From Lysobacter auxotrophicus (GTDB lineage Bacteria > Pseudomonadota > Gammaproteobacteria > Xanthomonadales > Xanthomonadaceae): 64,000 nucleotides of DNA. How positions within the stretch are numbered: position 1 is the stretch's first letter; each line of letters opens with the position of its first letter. The notes under the pieces are model-generated. The model saw nothing but the letters and a program-made list of their open reading frames with translations. It did no database searches and was not told the DNA's origin. The position numbers and the translations under genes were made by a program. The DNA is taken from the NCBI RefSeq assembly GCF_027924565.1, contig NZ_AP027041.1:2604001-2668000 (forward strand), given 5' to 3'. Below, piece by piece: positions 56,970 through 64,000 of this stretch.

Positions 56970-57047
56970 TTCCAGCTTTCGCTGGAATGACGGAATCATT
57001 GGCTGAGGGCGTGACGGCCTGGATCCCGGCCTTCGCCGGGATGACGG
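56970..57047. repeat. Two CTTTCG-type hairpin repeats
   Basis: TTCCAGCTTTCGCTGGAA at 56970-56987 and TGGATCCCGGCCTTCGCCGG at 57020-57039, both followed by (G)ATGACGG, are members of the same repeat family as the triplicate at 63695-63777. They lie between the convergent peptidase and cyclase genes, where they could end transcription from both sides. Confidence 0.7.
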
Positions 57048-57104
57048 AATGGAACCGCTACGACGCGTTCGCTCACCCCCGTCGTCGACGGATGGCGAAG
57101 TCAC

Positions 57105-58829
57105 TCACACCACCGTGCTCGCCCCGTGCGAGTTCGCCGTATTCGACACTGGCGTCGCCGCCGTGGTGCGCAGGCGGGAGGCGGTGTAGCCGGTAACGCG
57201 GTCGCGGCCGGCGGCCTTGCTCGCGTACAGCGCCGCGTCGGCGCGTTCGAGGAGCTTCTCGACCGTCTCGCCGTAATGCAGCTCCGCCACGCCCAGGCTC
57301 AGCGTGGTGTTGAACAGGCGGTTTTCGATCGACAGCGGCCGGCAGTTCACCGCCGCGCGCAGGTTCTCGGCGACGCACAGCGCCTCGCGCAGCTGCGTGT
57401 CGGGCAGCACGACGAGGATTTCGTCGCCGCCGTAGCGGCCGAACAGATCGTACGTGCGCAGCCGGTTGCGCGTGCGCAGCGCGACGATCCGCAGCGTCTG
57501 GTCGCCCACGCGATGGCCGTGCGCGTCGTTGATGCGCTTGAAGAAATCGATATCGAAGAACACCACCGAAAGCGGGCGGCGACCGCGATGCGCGGCTTCG
57601 GCCAGCGCTTCCAGGCGTTCGTTGATCGCCGAACGCGTGAGCGCGCCGGTGAGCACGTCGTAGGTCGCCAGCCGGCTCGCGTGATCGCGATCGCGACGCA
57701 TCTGGTGCATGTGGTCGGTCAGGCCGATGGTGAGCACCAGGCCGCCCATCGCCAGGCCGATCGGGAAGGCATATTCCATCCACTCCGGATTGCGCCAGCC
57801 GCCGAGCAGTTCGCCCACGCGCAGCAGCACCAGCGCGATCATCGGCGCCCACGACAGCACCATGAAATACGCCTCACGCTGGCGGCCCCAGGCGGCGGTG
57901 ACGCTGACGGCGAAGGTCGTCGCGGCCGACACCAGGAACACCACGTTCGCCACCCACGCCAACCACGTGGCGATCGTGCCGAGGTTGGCCAGCAGCAGCA
58001 CCAGCAGCGCGGCATTGCACCCGTGGAGCACGCGCATGAAGCGCGGATGCCGCTCGGGAAGATTGAGGTAGAGCGCGACGAAGCTGTTGCTCGCCACCAC
58101 GCCAAGCAGGCCGAACATGCGCCCGACGCGCGGATCGGACCCGACCAGTTCGGCCAGCCACGGCAGCGCGCGCACCTCGCCGCCCACGCAGGCGAGGTAG
58201 AACGCCTGCGCGGCGAGCGTGAGCGACAGGTAGGCGTAGGTGCGCTCGCCTATTCCCACCCAGAACCCCACCGCCAGCAGCGCGAGGACCGTGAGCGTGC
58301 CCAGCACGAAGGTGCGCAGCGCGACGTGCCGCAGGTCCTGGCGGTGCACGGCGGCCAGCGGTTCGACCGCGACGGACATCGGCGTCGGCGACAGGGCGGT
58401 CACGCGGAGGTAGATCGATTCGCCGGTCGCCAGGCCCTGCGGGAGCGGGACGACGAGTGCGCGGGTCGAGAAGTCGAGGTCGGCATCGCCGCCGACCAGC
58501 GCGCGGCGCAGCGGGATCGCGTCGCCGGGGCGCCAGACTTCGACGCGGTTGAGGTAGGGAAAGCGCAGGACCAGGTTCGGCGCATCGGCCGGCTGCACCG
58601 CTTCGCGGGCGGTCAGGCGCCACCAGCGCGGGCGGCGGCTCGTCTCGTGGATGGCCTGGCCTTCGACGCTGGCGAACTCGCCCTGGTGCCGGCCGGAGAG
58701 GACTTCCAGCGGGACGGGATCGCCGTCCAGGCGGGACACGTCGAACAGCTGCGCCGACGCGGACGTCGCCACCAGCATGCCGAACGCGGCCAGCATGGCC
58801 TGCCACCACCGACGAAAGGGTTTCCCCAT
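57105..58829 (-). CDS. Membrane 7TMR-DISM-like diguanylate cyclase with a GGDEI site
   Basis: A 574-residue sensor: signal peptide (to about SASA-Q), a periplasmic beta domain (about 28-165), about seven membrane helices (about 175-365) and a C-terminal GGDEF domain. The active-site loop reads GGDEI (467-471), a conservative change of the last Phe. The inhibitory site RTYD (RxxD) is intact just before it, so product feedback is likely. Active c-di-GMP synthesis is probable. Start is ATG 58829; a TTG further upstream could extend it by 12 residues. Confidence 0.87.
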   Translation of the reverse strand: MGKPFRRWWQAMLAAFGMLVATSASAQLFDVSRLDGDPVPLEVLSGRHQGEFASVEGQAIHETSRRPRWWRLTAREAVQPADAPNLVLRFPYLNRVEVWRPGDAIPLRRALVGGDADLDFSTRALVVPLPQGLATGESIYLRVTALSPTPMSVAVEPLAAVHRQDLRHVALRTFVLGTLTVLALLAVGFWVGIGERTYAYLSLTLAAQAFYLACVGGEVRALPWLAELVGSDPRVGRMFGLLGVVASNSFVALYLNLPERHPRFMRVLHGCNAALLVLLLANLGTIATWLAWVANVVFLVSAATTFAVSVTAAWGRQREAYFMVLSWAPMIALVLLRVGELLGGWRNPEWMEYAFPIGLAMGGLVLTIGLTDHMHQMRRDRDHASRLATYDVLTGALTRSAINERLEALAEAAHRGRRPLSVVFFDIDFFKRINDAHGHRVGDQTLRIVALRTRNRLRTYDLFGRYGGDEILVVLPDTQLREALCVAENLRAAVNCRPLSIENRLFNTTLSLGVAELHYGETVEKLLERADAALYASKAAGRDRVTGYTASRLRTTAATPVSNTANSHGASTVV

Positions 58830-58939
58830 AACCCGTCTAGGTCCCCGAGCAAGGTCGGGGAGCATAGCGTAATGAGACGCCGGTCGCGAAACCCTCCGAC
58901 GAAGGGCAGCGACGCCGGGGCCGGCGGTGCCCCGCAGCG

Positions 58940-59875
58940 TCAGGCCTGGGCGGCGCCCTGCCCGGTCACACGCGCGACGGCGTCGTGGGCGTGGAGGCTT
59001 TCAAAGTGCGAGACCTGGGCGTCGAAGCGCTCGATGCGCGGGTCGGCCGACAGCGCGGCGGCGACGCGGCGGGCGGCGTCTTCACAGAACATCAGGTTTT
59101 CGGCGTTGAGGCGGGCGAAGGCCTGCTCGTCCTCGCGCTTCACGGCCGTCTGGACCGGCGTGGCGAGGGCGGCTTCCAGACCGTCGATCAGCGCCGCGAG
59201 CGGCACCTCGTCAAAGGCGGGGCGCAGTTCGACGCGAACGTCGGCGCGGCTGCGCTGGGCATGCGGCGTCGCGGCCAGGCCGCGTTCGGACGCCAGCCAT
59301 TCGCTCACCACGGCCGTGGACAGCGGACGCGCGGCGGCGAAATCCTCGGCGAAACGTTCGGCATTGAGCTGGCGCGACAGCGCGGCCGACGCCGGGCAGG
59401 TGCTGGAGTATTCGACCGAGAAGGCCAGCCCCAGATGCAGGTGGCCGTCGCGCAGGGTCGCGTCGATCTCGACCGGATAGCGCTTCCAGCCGGCGTTTTC
59501 GCTGGCCAGGGCACGGCGCAGCAGCAGCTGCTCGTAGCGCAGGACCAGCCGGGCGGCGCTGGAAATGCCTCCCTGCTTCTCGATGAGCGTCTGCAGCACG
59601 CGACGCAGGCCGGCGGGCGTCACCGTCTCGCTGGCGAAGGCGTTCTGCAATTGCAGGTACATGCGCGACATGTGGATGCCGCGGGCGTTGGCGTCCTTGA
59701 GGTCGACACTGACGTCGACCGAGGCGGCGACGGTGATCGCCTCGCCGTCGGGCCCGGCCACGCGGAGCGGCAGGGCGATGTTGGACATGCCGACCCAGTC
59801 GAGCGGACGCGCCGCGGCCGCGGCATCGAAGGCGACATCGGGCAGACGGCGCGGAGTGGAGGAAGTCGTGGTCAC
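58940..59875 (-). CDS. folE2: GTP cyclohydrolase FolE2 (type IB)
   Basis: A 311-residue enzyme that opens GTP to 7,8-dihydroneopterin triphosphate for folate or queuosine. It shows DWVGMSNIALPLRV at the N-terminus, GIHMSRMY, the active-site Cys in YSSTCPASAALS and ENLMFCEDAARRV near the end. FolE2 works with metals other than zinc and often appears under zinc limitation. GTG 59875 is chosen as the only start before the conserved N-terminus. No Zur-like site is evident upstream. Confidence 0.92.
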   Translation of the reverse strand: MTTTSSTPRRLPDVAFDAAAAARPLDWVGMSNIALPLRVAGPDGEAITVAASVDVSVDLKDANARGIHMSRMYLQLQNAFASETVTPAGLRRVLQTLIEKQGGISSAARLVLRYEQLLLRRALASENAGWKRYPVEIDATLRDGHLHLGLAFSVEYSSTCPASAALSRQLNAERFAEDFAAARPLSTAVVSEWLASERGLAATPHAQRSRADVRVELRPAFDEVPLAALIDGLEAALATPVQTAVKREDEQAFARLNAENLMFCEDAARRVAAALSADPRIERFDAQVSHFESLHAHDAVARVTGQGAAQA

Positions 59876-60015
59876 GGCGGACGATGTGGGGTTGGCGCGG
59901 GGGAGCGCAAGCCGGGCCATTGTAGCGGCCGCATCCGGACGGCCAGTCGGACAGGCTGCAACAGTCAGTTTCGACGCATCGGCGCGCCTATCGTGGCGAT
60001 AGGCGCCGCGAAACC

Positions 60016-60738
60016 TCAGCCGCGGGCGCCACGCCAGGTCGTCCAGAGGGCCGCCCACGGCGGCAGCGGCAGCGAGGCATCGCCTCGCCGCAGGCGCTGG
60101 CGTGCGAGGGCGTTCCAGACGCGGCGCGGACGGCTGGCGTCGCCGTGCGGCCAGTGATCGAGCAGTTCCGCCGCCCAGGCCCGCGTGCTGCCCTCGCCCA
60201 TCCGCGCGATGACGCTCATCGGCACCGACGCCTCACCGGTGTGCGCAAGGCGCGCCTGCAGCAGCCCGGCCTGCACGATGGCGGCATCGGCGGCGCCCGC
60301 GTCGAACAGCGCCGCTTCGATCTGCACCACCGCCTGCGCGAAGGGCGCCAACGCGGCGAAGGCGTCGTCGCGATCGCGCGGACGCTCCCGGCTGTCGCGC
60401 AACGAAGGAATCGCCGCGCCCAAGCTCGTCCACGGCGCGGCGTGCTTCTGCAGCGTGATGCCGAGCGGGTGCCGGCGCAGGCCGCGCGACCAGCCCTGCA
60501 GTTCTTCCATCCACCACGCGAGCTTCGCCTCGCCCGGGCGCGCGTCGCTGCCGCCCCAGGCCGCGTCGGTCAGCTCCTGCTGCAACGCCGCCCATGCGAT
60601 GGCGATGTCGCGCTGCTGCGGCGGCACGAACGCCTGCGCGACCGCCCATTCCGGCCAGCGCGCGCGCCATTTGTCGAGGAAGCTGTCGAGCGCTTCGTCG
60701 CGTGCCGGGCCGGCGGGCTCGTGTGCGGCATCGCTCAT
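60016..60738 (-). CDS. Squalene/phytoene-synthase-like protein without the Asp motifs
   Basis: A 240-residue, mostly helical protein. The segment AWAALQQELTDAAWGGSDARPGEAKLAWWMEELQGWSRG resembles the trans-isoprenyl head-to-head synthase family (also NDUFAF6-like), but the two Asp-rich metal motifs are not present, so it may not be a catalyst. It is translationally coupled to gph by 4 bases and lies in the gph-ubiG cluster. Some homologues are annotated as phytoene synthase, which I consider too strong here. Confidence 0.5.
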   Translation of the reverse strand: MSDAAHEPAGPARDEALDSFLDKWRARWPEWAVAQAFVPPQQRDIAIAWAALQQELTDAAWGGSDARPGEAKLAWWMEELQGWSRGLRRHPLGITLQKHAAPWTSLGAAIPSLRDSRERPRDRDDAFAALAPFAQAVVQIEAALFDAGAADAAIVQAGLLQARLAHTGEASVPMSVIARMGEGSTRAWAAELLDHWPHGDASRPRRVWNALARQRLRRGDASLPLPPWAALWTTWRGARG

Positions 60739-61418
60739 CGCGTGGTCGGCCACGCCTGCGCGGCGATCAGTTGCGACGGCACGTCGATCATGACGTCGCC
60801 CTGCCAGGCGATCGGATCGTCCTCGTCGAGGCGATAACCCCACAGCGCGACCACCGAGGGCATGCCGGCGGCGCGCGCGGCGATGATGTCGCGCTCGTCG
60901 TCGCCGACGTACACGCAGTCTTCCGGGGCGATGCCGATGCGCTCGGCCGCGACGATGAGCGGCAGCGGATCGGGCTTGCGCGCGCTCAGCGTATCGCCGC
61001 CGATCAGCACCGCGCATCGCTGTTCCCAGCCCAGCACGGGCATCAGCTCGCGCGCGAGGTATTCGGGCTTGTTGGTGACGATGCCCCACACGCAGCCGGC
61101 GTCTTCCAGCGCGGCGAGCATCGCGTCCACGCCGTCGAAAAGCGTTCCGTGCTTGCCGAGCGCCTGCTGATAGCAGTCGAGGAATTCGGGAATCCAGCGC
61201 TCGCGTTCTTCCTCCGGTACGTCGCCGAACGCGGCCTTGACCATCGCGCGCGCGCCCTTGGACACATGCGGACGCAACGCCTCCAGCGACATCGGCGGCT
61301 GGCCGCGCGCGGCGCGCATCGCGTCGATGGCGGCGACCATGTCGGGCGCGCTGTCCAGCAGCGTTCCGTCCAGATCGAACAGCACGGCCTTCGGGAACTT
61401 CACCGCCTCGACGGCCAT
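60735..61418 (-). CDS. gph: Phosphoglycolate phosphatase-type HAD hydrolase
   Basis: A 227-residue HAD enzyme. Motif 1 is VLFDLDGTLLDSAPDM; the cap domain follows; motif 2 is IVTNKPEYL; the motif 3 Lys is in ARKPDPLPL; motif 4 is CVYVGDDERDIIAA. It probably detoxifies 2-phosphoglycolate, though some members next to ubiG act on N-acetylmuramate 6-phosphate (MupP-like). Its ATG shares a base with the ubiG stop (TGATG). Confidence 0.88.
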   Translation of the reverse strand: MAVEAVKFPKAVLFDLDGTLLDSAPDMVAAIDAMRAARGQPPMSLEALRPHVSKGARAMVKAAFGDVPEEERERWIPEFLDCYQQALGKHGTLFDGVDAMLAALEDAGCVWGIVTNKPEYLARELMPVLGWEQRCAVLIGGDTLSARKPDPLPLIVAAERIGIAPEDCVYVGDDERDIIAARAAGMPSVVALWGYRLDEDDPIAWQGDVMIDVPSQLIAAQAWPTTR

Positions 61419-62143
61419 CAGGCGGCGTCCGGCTTCGCCGCGCAGGCGAGGTAGTTCACGTCGGTGCGCGGGATGATGCGCGCGCCGTTGCGCCACGGCT
61501 CGTACATCAGGCCGCTCACGTCTTCCAGCGACAATCCGGCCTCGCGCAGCCACGCCGCCAGTTCGTGCGGCTTGATGAAATCGCGGTACTGGTGCGTGCC
61601 GCGCGGCAGCAGGCGCGCGATGTATTCGGCGCCGACGATCGCCAGCGCGAATGCCGCCGGCGTGCGGTTCAACGTCGACAGGAACAGCTTGCCGCCCGGA
61701 CGCAGCAGCGTCGCGCAGGCGCGGATGATCGAACCCGGATCGGGCACGTGCTCGAGCATTTCCATGCAGGTGATCGCATCGAACTGCCCCGCCATTTCCC
61801 CGGCGAGCGATTCGACCGACTGCAGGCGGTAATCGACCTTCACGCCCGATTCCAGGCCGTGCAGGCGCGCGACCTTCACCAGCTCCGGCGCGAGGTCCAG
61901 CGCGGTGACCTGCGCACCTTCGCGCGCCATCGCCTCGCTCAGCAGCCCCGCGCCGCAGCCGACGTCGAGCACGCGCGCACCGCGCAGCGGCATGCGCGCG
62001 GCGACGTAACCCAGGCGTGCCGGATTGAGCGCGTGCAGCGGCTTCTGCGGACCTTCGGGATCCCACCAGCGCTGCGCGAGCGCGCCGAACTTGTCGAGTT
62101 CGGACTGGGTGTAATTGGTGTCGCTGGACGTCTGGGCAGTCAT
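61418..62143 (-). CDS. ubiG: Ubiquinone biosynthesis O-methyltransferase
   Basis: A 241-residue SAM methyltransferase acting on two hydroxyl groups in ubiquinone synthesis. It has the N-terminal [39 protein letters not shown] (substrate and membrane region), the SAM motif [16 protein letters not shown] and [11 protein letters not shown]. Length is standard. It is part of the mtaD-ubiG-gph gene order common in pseudomonads and xanthomonads. Confidence 0.95.
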   Translation of the reverse strand: MTAQTSSDTNYTQSELDKFGALAQRWWDPEGPQKPLHALNPARLGYVAARMPLRGARVLDVGCGAGLLSEAMAREGAQVTALDLAPELVKVARLHGLESGVKVDYRLQSVESLAGEMAGQFDAITCMEMLEHVPDPGSIIRACATLLRPGGKLFLSTLNRTPAAFALAIVGAEYIARLLPRGTHQYRDFIKPHELAAWLREAGLSLEDVSGLMYEPWRNGARIIPRTDVNYLACAAKPDAA

Positions 62144-62204
62144 GGGAGTCCTCGTTGAAGCGTCGCCCCCCGCGGGGAGGAAGGCACGAAGCGTCGTTGC
62201 GCCG

Positions 62205-63548
62205 TCAGGTCAAACGGATCGCCGCGATCCGCTCGCGCCACTGCCGCGCGTTGGCGACCAGCGCGGCGGCGTCCATGTCGACGAGCATGCGTTCGCGCAA
62301 CTTCGCGCGGCCGGCGATCCACACGTCGCTCACCTGGTGGCGCCCGGTGGCGTAGATCAGTTGCGAGACGATGTGGTGCAGCGGCTGCGTCTCGATCTGG
62401 CCCAGGTCGACGCAGACCAGGTCGGCCTGCTTGCCCGGTTCGATCGAACCGATCGTCGCGTCGAAACCCAGCGCACGCGCGCCGCCGAGCGTGGCCGCGT
62501 GCAGCGCCGTGGCGGCATCGAACGCGGACGCGTCTTCGGCCACGGCCTTGGCGAGCAGCGCGGCGGTGCGCGTTTCGCCGAACATGTCCAGGTCGTTGTT
62601 GCTGGCGCAGCCGTCGGTGCCGATGGCGACGTTCACGCCGGCCTTCACCAGCTTGCCGACCGGGCAGAAACCCGAGGCCAGCTTGAGGTTGGATTCGGGG
62701 CAATGCACCACGCTCACGCCGCGCTGCGCGCACAGCGCGATTTCCGCGTCGGTGAGCTGCGTCATGTGCACGGCGATCAGGCGATCGTTGATCAAGCCGA
62801 GGCGGTCAAGGCGCGCGATCGGACGCTGGCCATGCTTGTCGTGCGACTCCACGACTTCCTGCGCCGTCTCGTGCGTGTGCAGGTGCACGGGGATGTCGAG
62901 CTGGTCCGACAGCATGCGGATGCGCTCGAAGTTCTCGTCCGACACGGTGTACGGCGCGTGCGGCGCGAAGGTCGTCGCCACCAGCGGGTCGTCGCGCCAC
63001 TGGTCGTGCACTTCGCCGGCGCGCTCGAAATACTCCTCCGACGTCTTCGCCCACGCGGTGGGGAAATCGATCACCGGCAGACCGACGCGCGCGCGGAAAC
63101 CGTGCTGCTTGTAGACCGCGGCCTGCACGTCGGGGAAGAAGTAGTTCTCGTTGGCGCAGGTGGTGCCGCCGCGGAGCATTTCGGCGATGGCCAGCGCGAT
63201 GCCGTCCTCGATGAACTCCGGCCCCATCACCGCGCCTTCGACCGGCCAGATATGGCCCTGCAGCCACTCCATCAGCGGCAGGTCGTCGGCGATGCCGCGC
63301 AGCAGCGTCATCGGGTTGTGCGTGTGCGCGTTGACCAGGCCCGGCACCAACGCGGCGTCGGGACGTGAGACGTTTTCCTTCGCGGCGAAGCGCTCGCGCG
63401 CCTCGCGGATCGGCAGCACGGCGAGGATCGCGCCGTCACGAACGGCAACGGCGTGGTCTTCAAGGACCACGCCGTGCGGGACGACCGGCACGACCCAGCC
63501 GGCTTCGATCAGCAGATCGCAGGATTCGGGCGTGCGGTCGTGGGTCAT
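62205..63548 (-). CDS. mtaD: TRZ/ATZ-type amidohydrolase, probable MTA/SAH deaminase
   Basis: A 447-residue metal-dependent deaminase. It has the first metal site [13 protein letters not shown], then [29 protein letters not shown] and the catalytic Asp in [17 protein letters not shown]. Close relatives deaminate 5'-methylthioadenosine, S-adenosylhomocysteine or 5'-deoxyadenosine. Its place before ubiG, a SAM-dependent methyltransferase, and the mtn genes in the same window fit recycling of SAM by-products. It starts at ATG 63548. Confidence 0.85.
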   Translation of the reverse strand: MTHDRTPESCDLLIEAGWVVPVVPHGVVLEDHAVAVRDGAILAVLPIREARERFAAKENVSRPDAALVPGLVNAHTHNPMTLLRGIADDLPLMEWLQGHIWPVEGAVMGPEFIEDGIALAIAEMLRGGTTCANENYFFPDVQAAVYKQHGFRARVGLPVIDFPTAWAKTSEEYFERAGEVHDQWRDDPLVATTFAPHAPYTVSDENFERIRMLSDQLDIPVHLHTHETAQEVVESHDKHGQRPIARLDRLGLINDRLIAVHMTQLTDAEIALCAQRGVSVVHCPESNLKLASGFCPVGKLVKAGVNVAIGTDGCASNNDLDMFGETRTAALLAKAVAEDASAFDAATALHAATLGGARALGFDATIGSIEPGKQADLVCVDLGQIETQPLHHIVSQLIYATGRHQVSDVWIAGRAKLRERMLVDMDAAALVANARQWRERIAAIRLT

Positions 63549-63566
63549 GCGTTCTCGCTTTGTCTG

Positions 63567-63597
63567 CTCCCTCCCCTGCCTGCAGGGAAGGGTTGGG
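63567..63597. repeat. CTCCCTCCCC...GGGGAGG hairpin
   Basis: CTCCCTCCCCTGCCTGCAGG followed by GAAGGGTTGGGGAGG is a hairpin of the same style as the elements after serA and mtnC (paired pyrimidine/purine arms followed by GGGTTGGGG). It lies 20 bases upstream of the mtaD start. Confidence 0.45.
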
Positions 63598-63694
63598 GAG
63601 GAGGCGGGCCGTGGGCGGCCCGCTTTGTTCCAGGATGACTTCCCGGTGTTTGGGGAAGGTCACGGCCCGGTTTCTTCCGGGTCGCGTGACAGCC

Positions 63695-63777
63695 TGGATC
63701 CCGGCTTTCGCCGGGATGACGCTGGATCCCGGCTTTCGCCGGGATGACGCTGGATCCCGGCTTTCGCCGGGATGACG
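63695..63777. repeat. Three tandem 28-bp CTTTCG hairpin repeats
   Basis: Three head-to-tail copies of TGGATCCCGGCTTTCGCCGG followed by GATGACGC lie at 63695-63722, 63723-63750 and 63751-63777; the third lacks only the last base match. Each folds as a CCCGGC/GCCGGG hairpin. No spacers separate them. Confidence 0.92.
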
Positions 63778-63788
63778 ATCTGACAAAG

Positions 63789-63811
63789 CCGTGGCCGCGC
63801 AGCGGCCACGG
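63789..63811 (-). terminator. Hairpin downstream of efp
   Basis: CCGTGGCCGC (63789-63798) and GCGGCCACGG (63802-63811) form a 10-bp stem with a 3-base loop, 9 bases after the efp stop on the minus strand. Only GCTTTG follows, so the U tract is weak. Confidence 0.55.
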
Positions 63812-63820
63812 GTCAGATCG

Positions 63821-64000
63821 TCACTTCACTCGGCTGACGTATTCGCCGGAGCGGGTGTCGACCTTGATCACTTCTTCCTGGCCGACGAACAGCGGCACGC
63901 GGACCACGGCGCCGGTTTCCAGCGTCGCCGGCTTGCCGCCGCCGCCCGAGGTGTCGCCACGGACGCCCGGGTCGGTCTCGGTGATCTTCAGCTCGACGAA
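63821..64000 (-). CDS. efp: Elongation factor P (3' end only)
   Basis: The last 59 codons of a gene that runs off the right edge on the minus strand. The translation includes [29 protein letters not shown] and the C-terminus [15 protein letters not shown], which is the third domain of canonical EF-P. The N-terminal loop that shows whether Lys or Arg is modified lies outside the window. EF-P relieves ribosome stalling at polyproline. Stop TGA is at 63821-63823. Confidence 0.95.
   Translation of the reverse strand, partial: FVELKITETDPGVRGDTSGGGGKPATLETGAVVRVPLFVGQEEVIKVDTRSGEYVSRVK

Noticed and set aside
63695-63777. Possible CRISPR array
   Set aside because: The three 28-bp units are directly adjacent with no spacers and no cas genes are present; they belong to an intergenic hairpin family.

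Overview
The window looks like a chromosomal segment of a high-GC gammaproteobacterium of the Xanthomonadaceae, most like Lysobacter (inference). The reasons are the GC-rich coding style, frequent GTG starts, 4-bp start/stop overlaps, the acetylcitrulline-type arginine operon (N-acetylornithine carbamoyltransferase plus a fused N-acetylglutamate synthase/kinase), a zinc-finger-less DksA with a histone-H1-like tail, and GTAG-headed palindromic repeats. No phage, IS element, CRISPR array or toxin island is visible. This is mostly core metabolism with short repeat-rich gaps.

Layout. 1-6.5 kb (+): end of a leucine-catabolic biotin carboxylase, HMG-CoA lyase, a soluble PAS-GGDEF-EAL protein, an SDR dehydrogenase, the EF-P paralogue EfpL, and a GNAT acetyltransferase. 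6.6-12.7 kb: an exported DUF2388/DUF4105 pair (-), a divergent pair of FAD-linked D-2-hydroxyglutarate-dehydrogenase-like oxidase (-) and serA (+), and a NUDIX protein (-). 12.8-19.2 kb (+): an outer-membrane-like protein, two tandem APC amino-acid permeases, and methionine salvage mtnB-mtnD-mtnC. 19.5-29.3 kb (-): a YdeI-like protein, an exported phosphoesterase, and a tight histidine operon (TrpR-like regulator, then hisG-D-C-B-H-A-F-IE) headed by a perfect 28-bp palindrome. 29.5-36 kb: a membrane diguanylate cyclase (+), an enlarged aromatic-amino-acid ammonia-lyase (-), hisS (-), tRNA-Pro(CGG) (+) and a sugar-phosphate mutarotase (+).

36-47.9 kb (-) is one long arginine/proline block, transcribed argF'-argG-argE'-argB(A)-GNAT-argC-argH-serine hydrolase-proB-proA. 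The serine hydrolase is coupled to proB. The leader before argF' holds a 15-codon ORF with clustered Arg codons, followed by alternative hairpins and a strong intrinsic terminator. That is the anatomy of a ribosome-mediated arginine attenuator and is the most interesting item in the window.

48-64 kb: a small exported protein (-); cysS carrying a C-terminal KTSC domain in unusually AT-rich DNA (+); sufE, an MFS exporter and a GNAT (+); a nucleoside deaminase and dksA (-); yidD-pyrC-M23 peptidase (+); and then, on the minus strand, a diguanylate cyclase, folE2, a phytoene-synthase-like protein, gph, ubiG, an MTA/SAH-deaminase-like amidohydrolase, and the 3' end of efp at the right edge.

The genes serve amino-acid synthesis (His, Arg, Pro, Ser), methyl-thio salvage (mtnBCD plus the deaminase), translation (hisS, cysS, tRNA-Pro, efpL, efp) and c-di-GMP signalling (three proteins). 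All calls come from reading the sequence; no database search was run.
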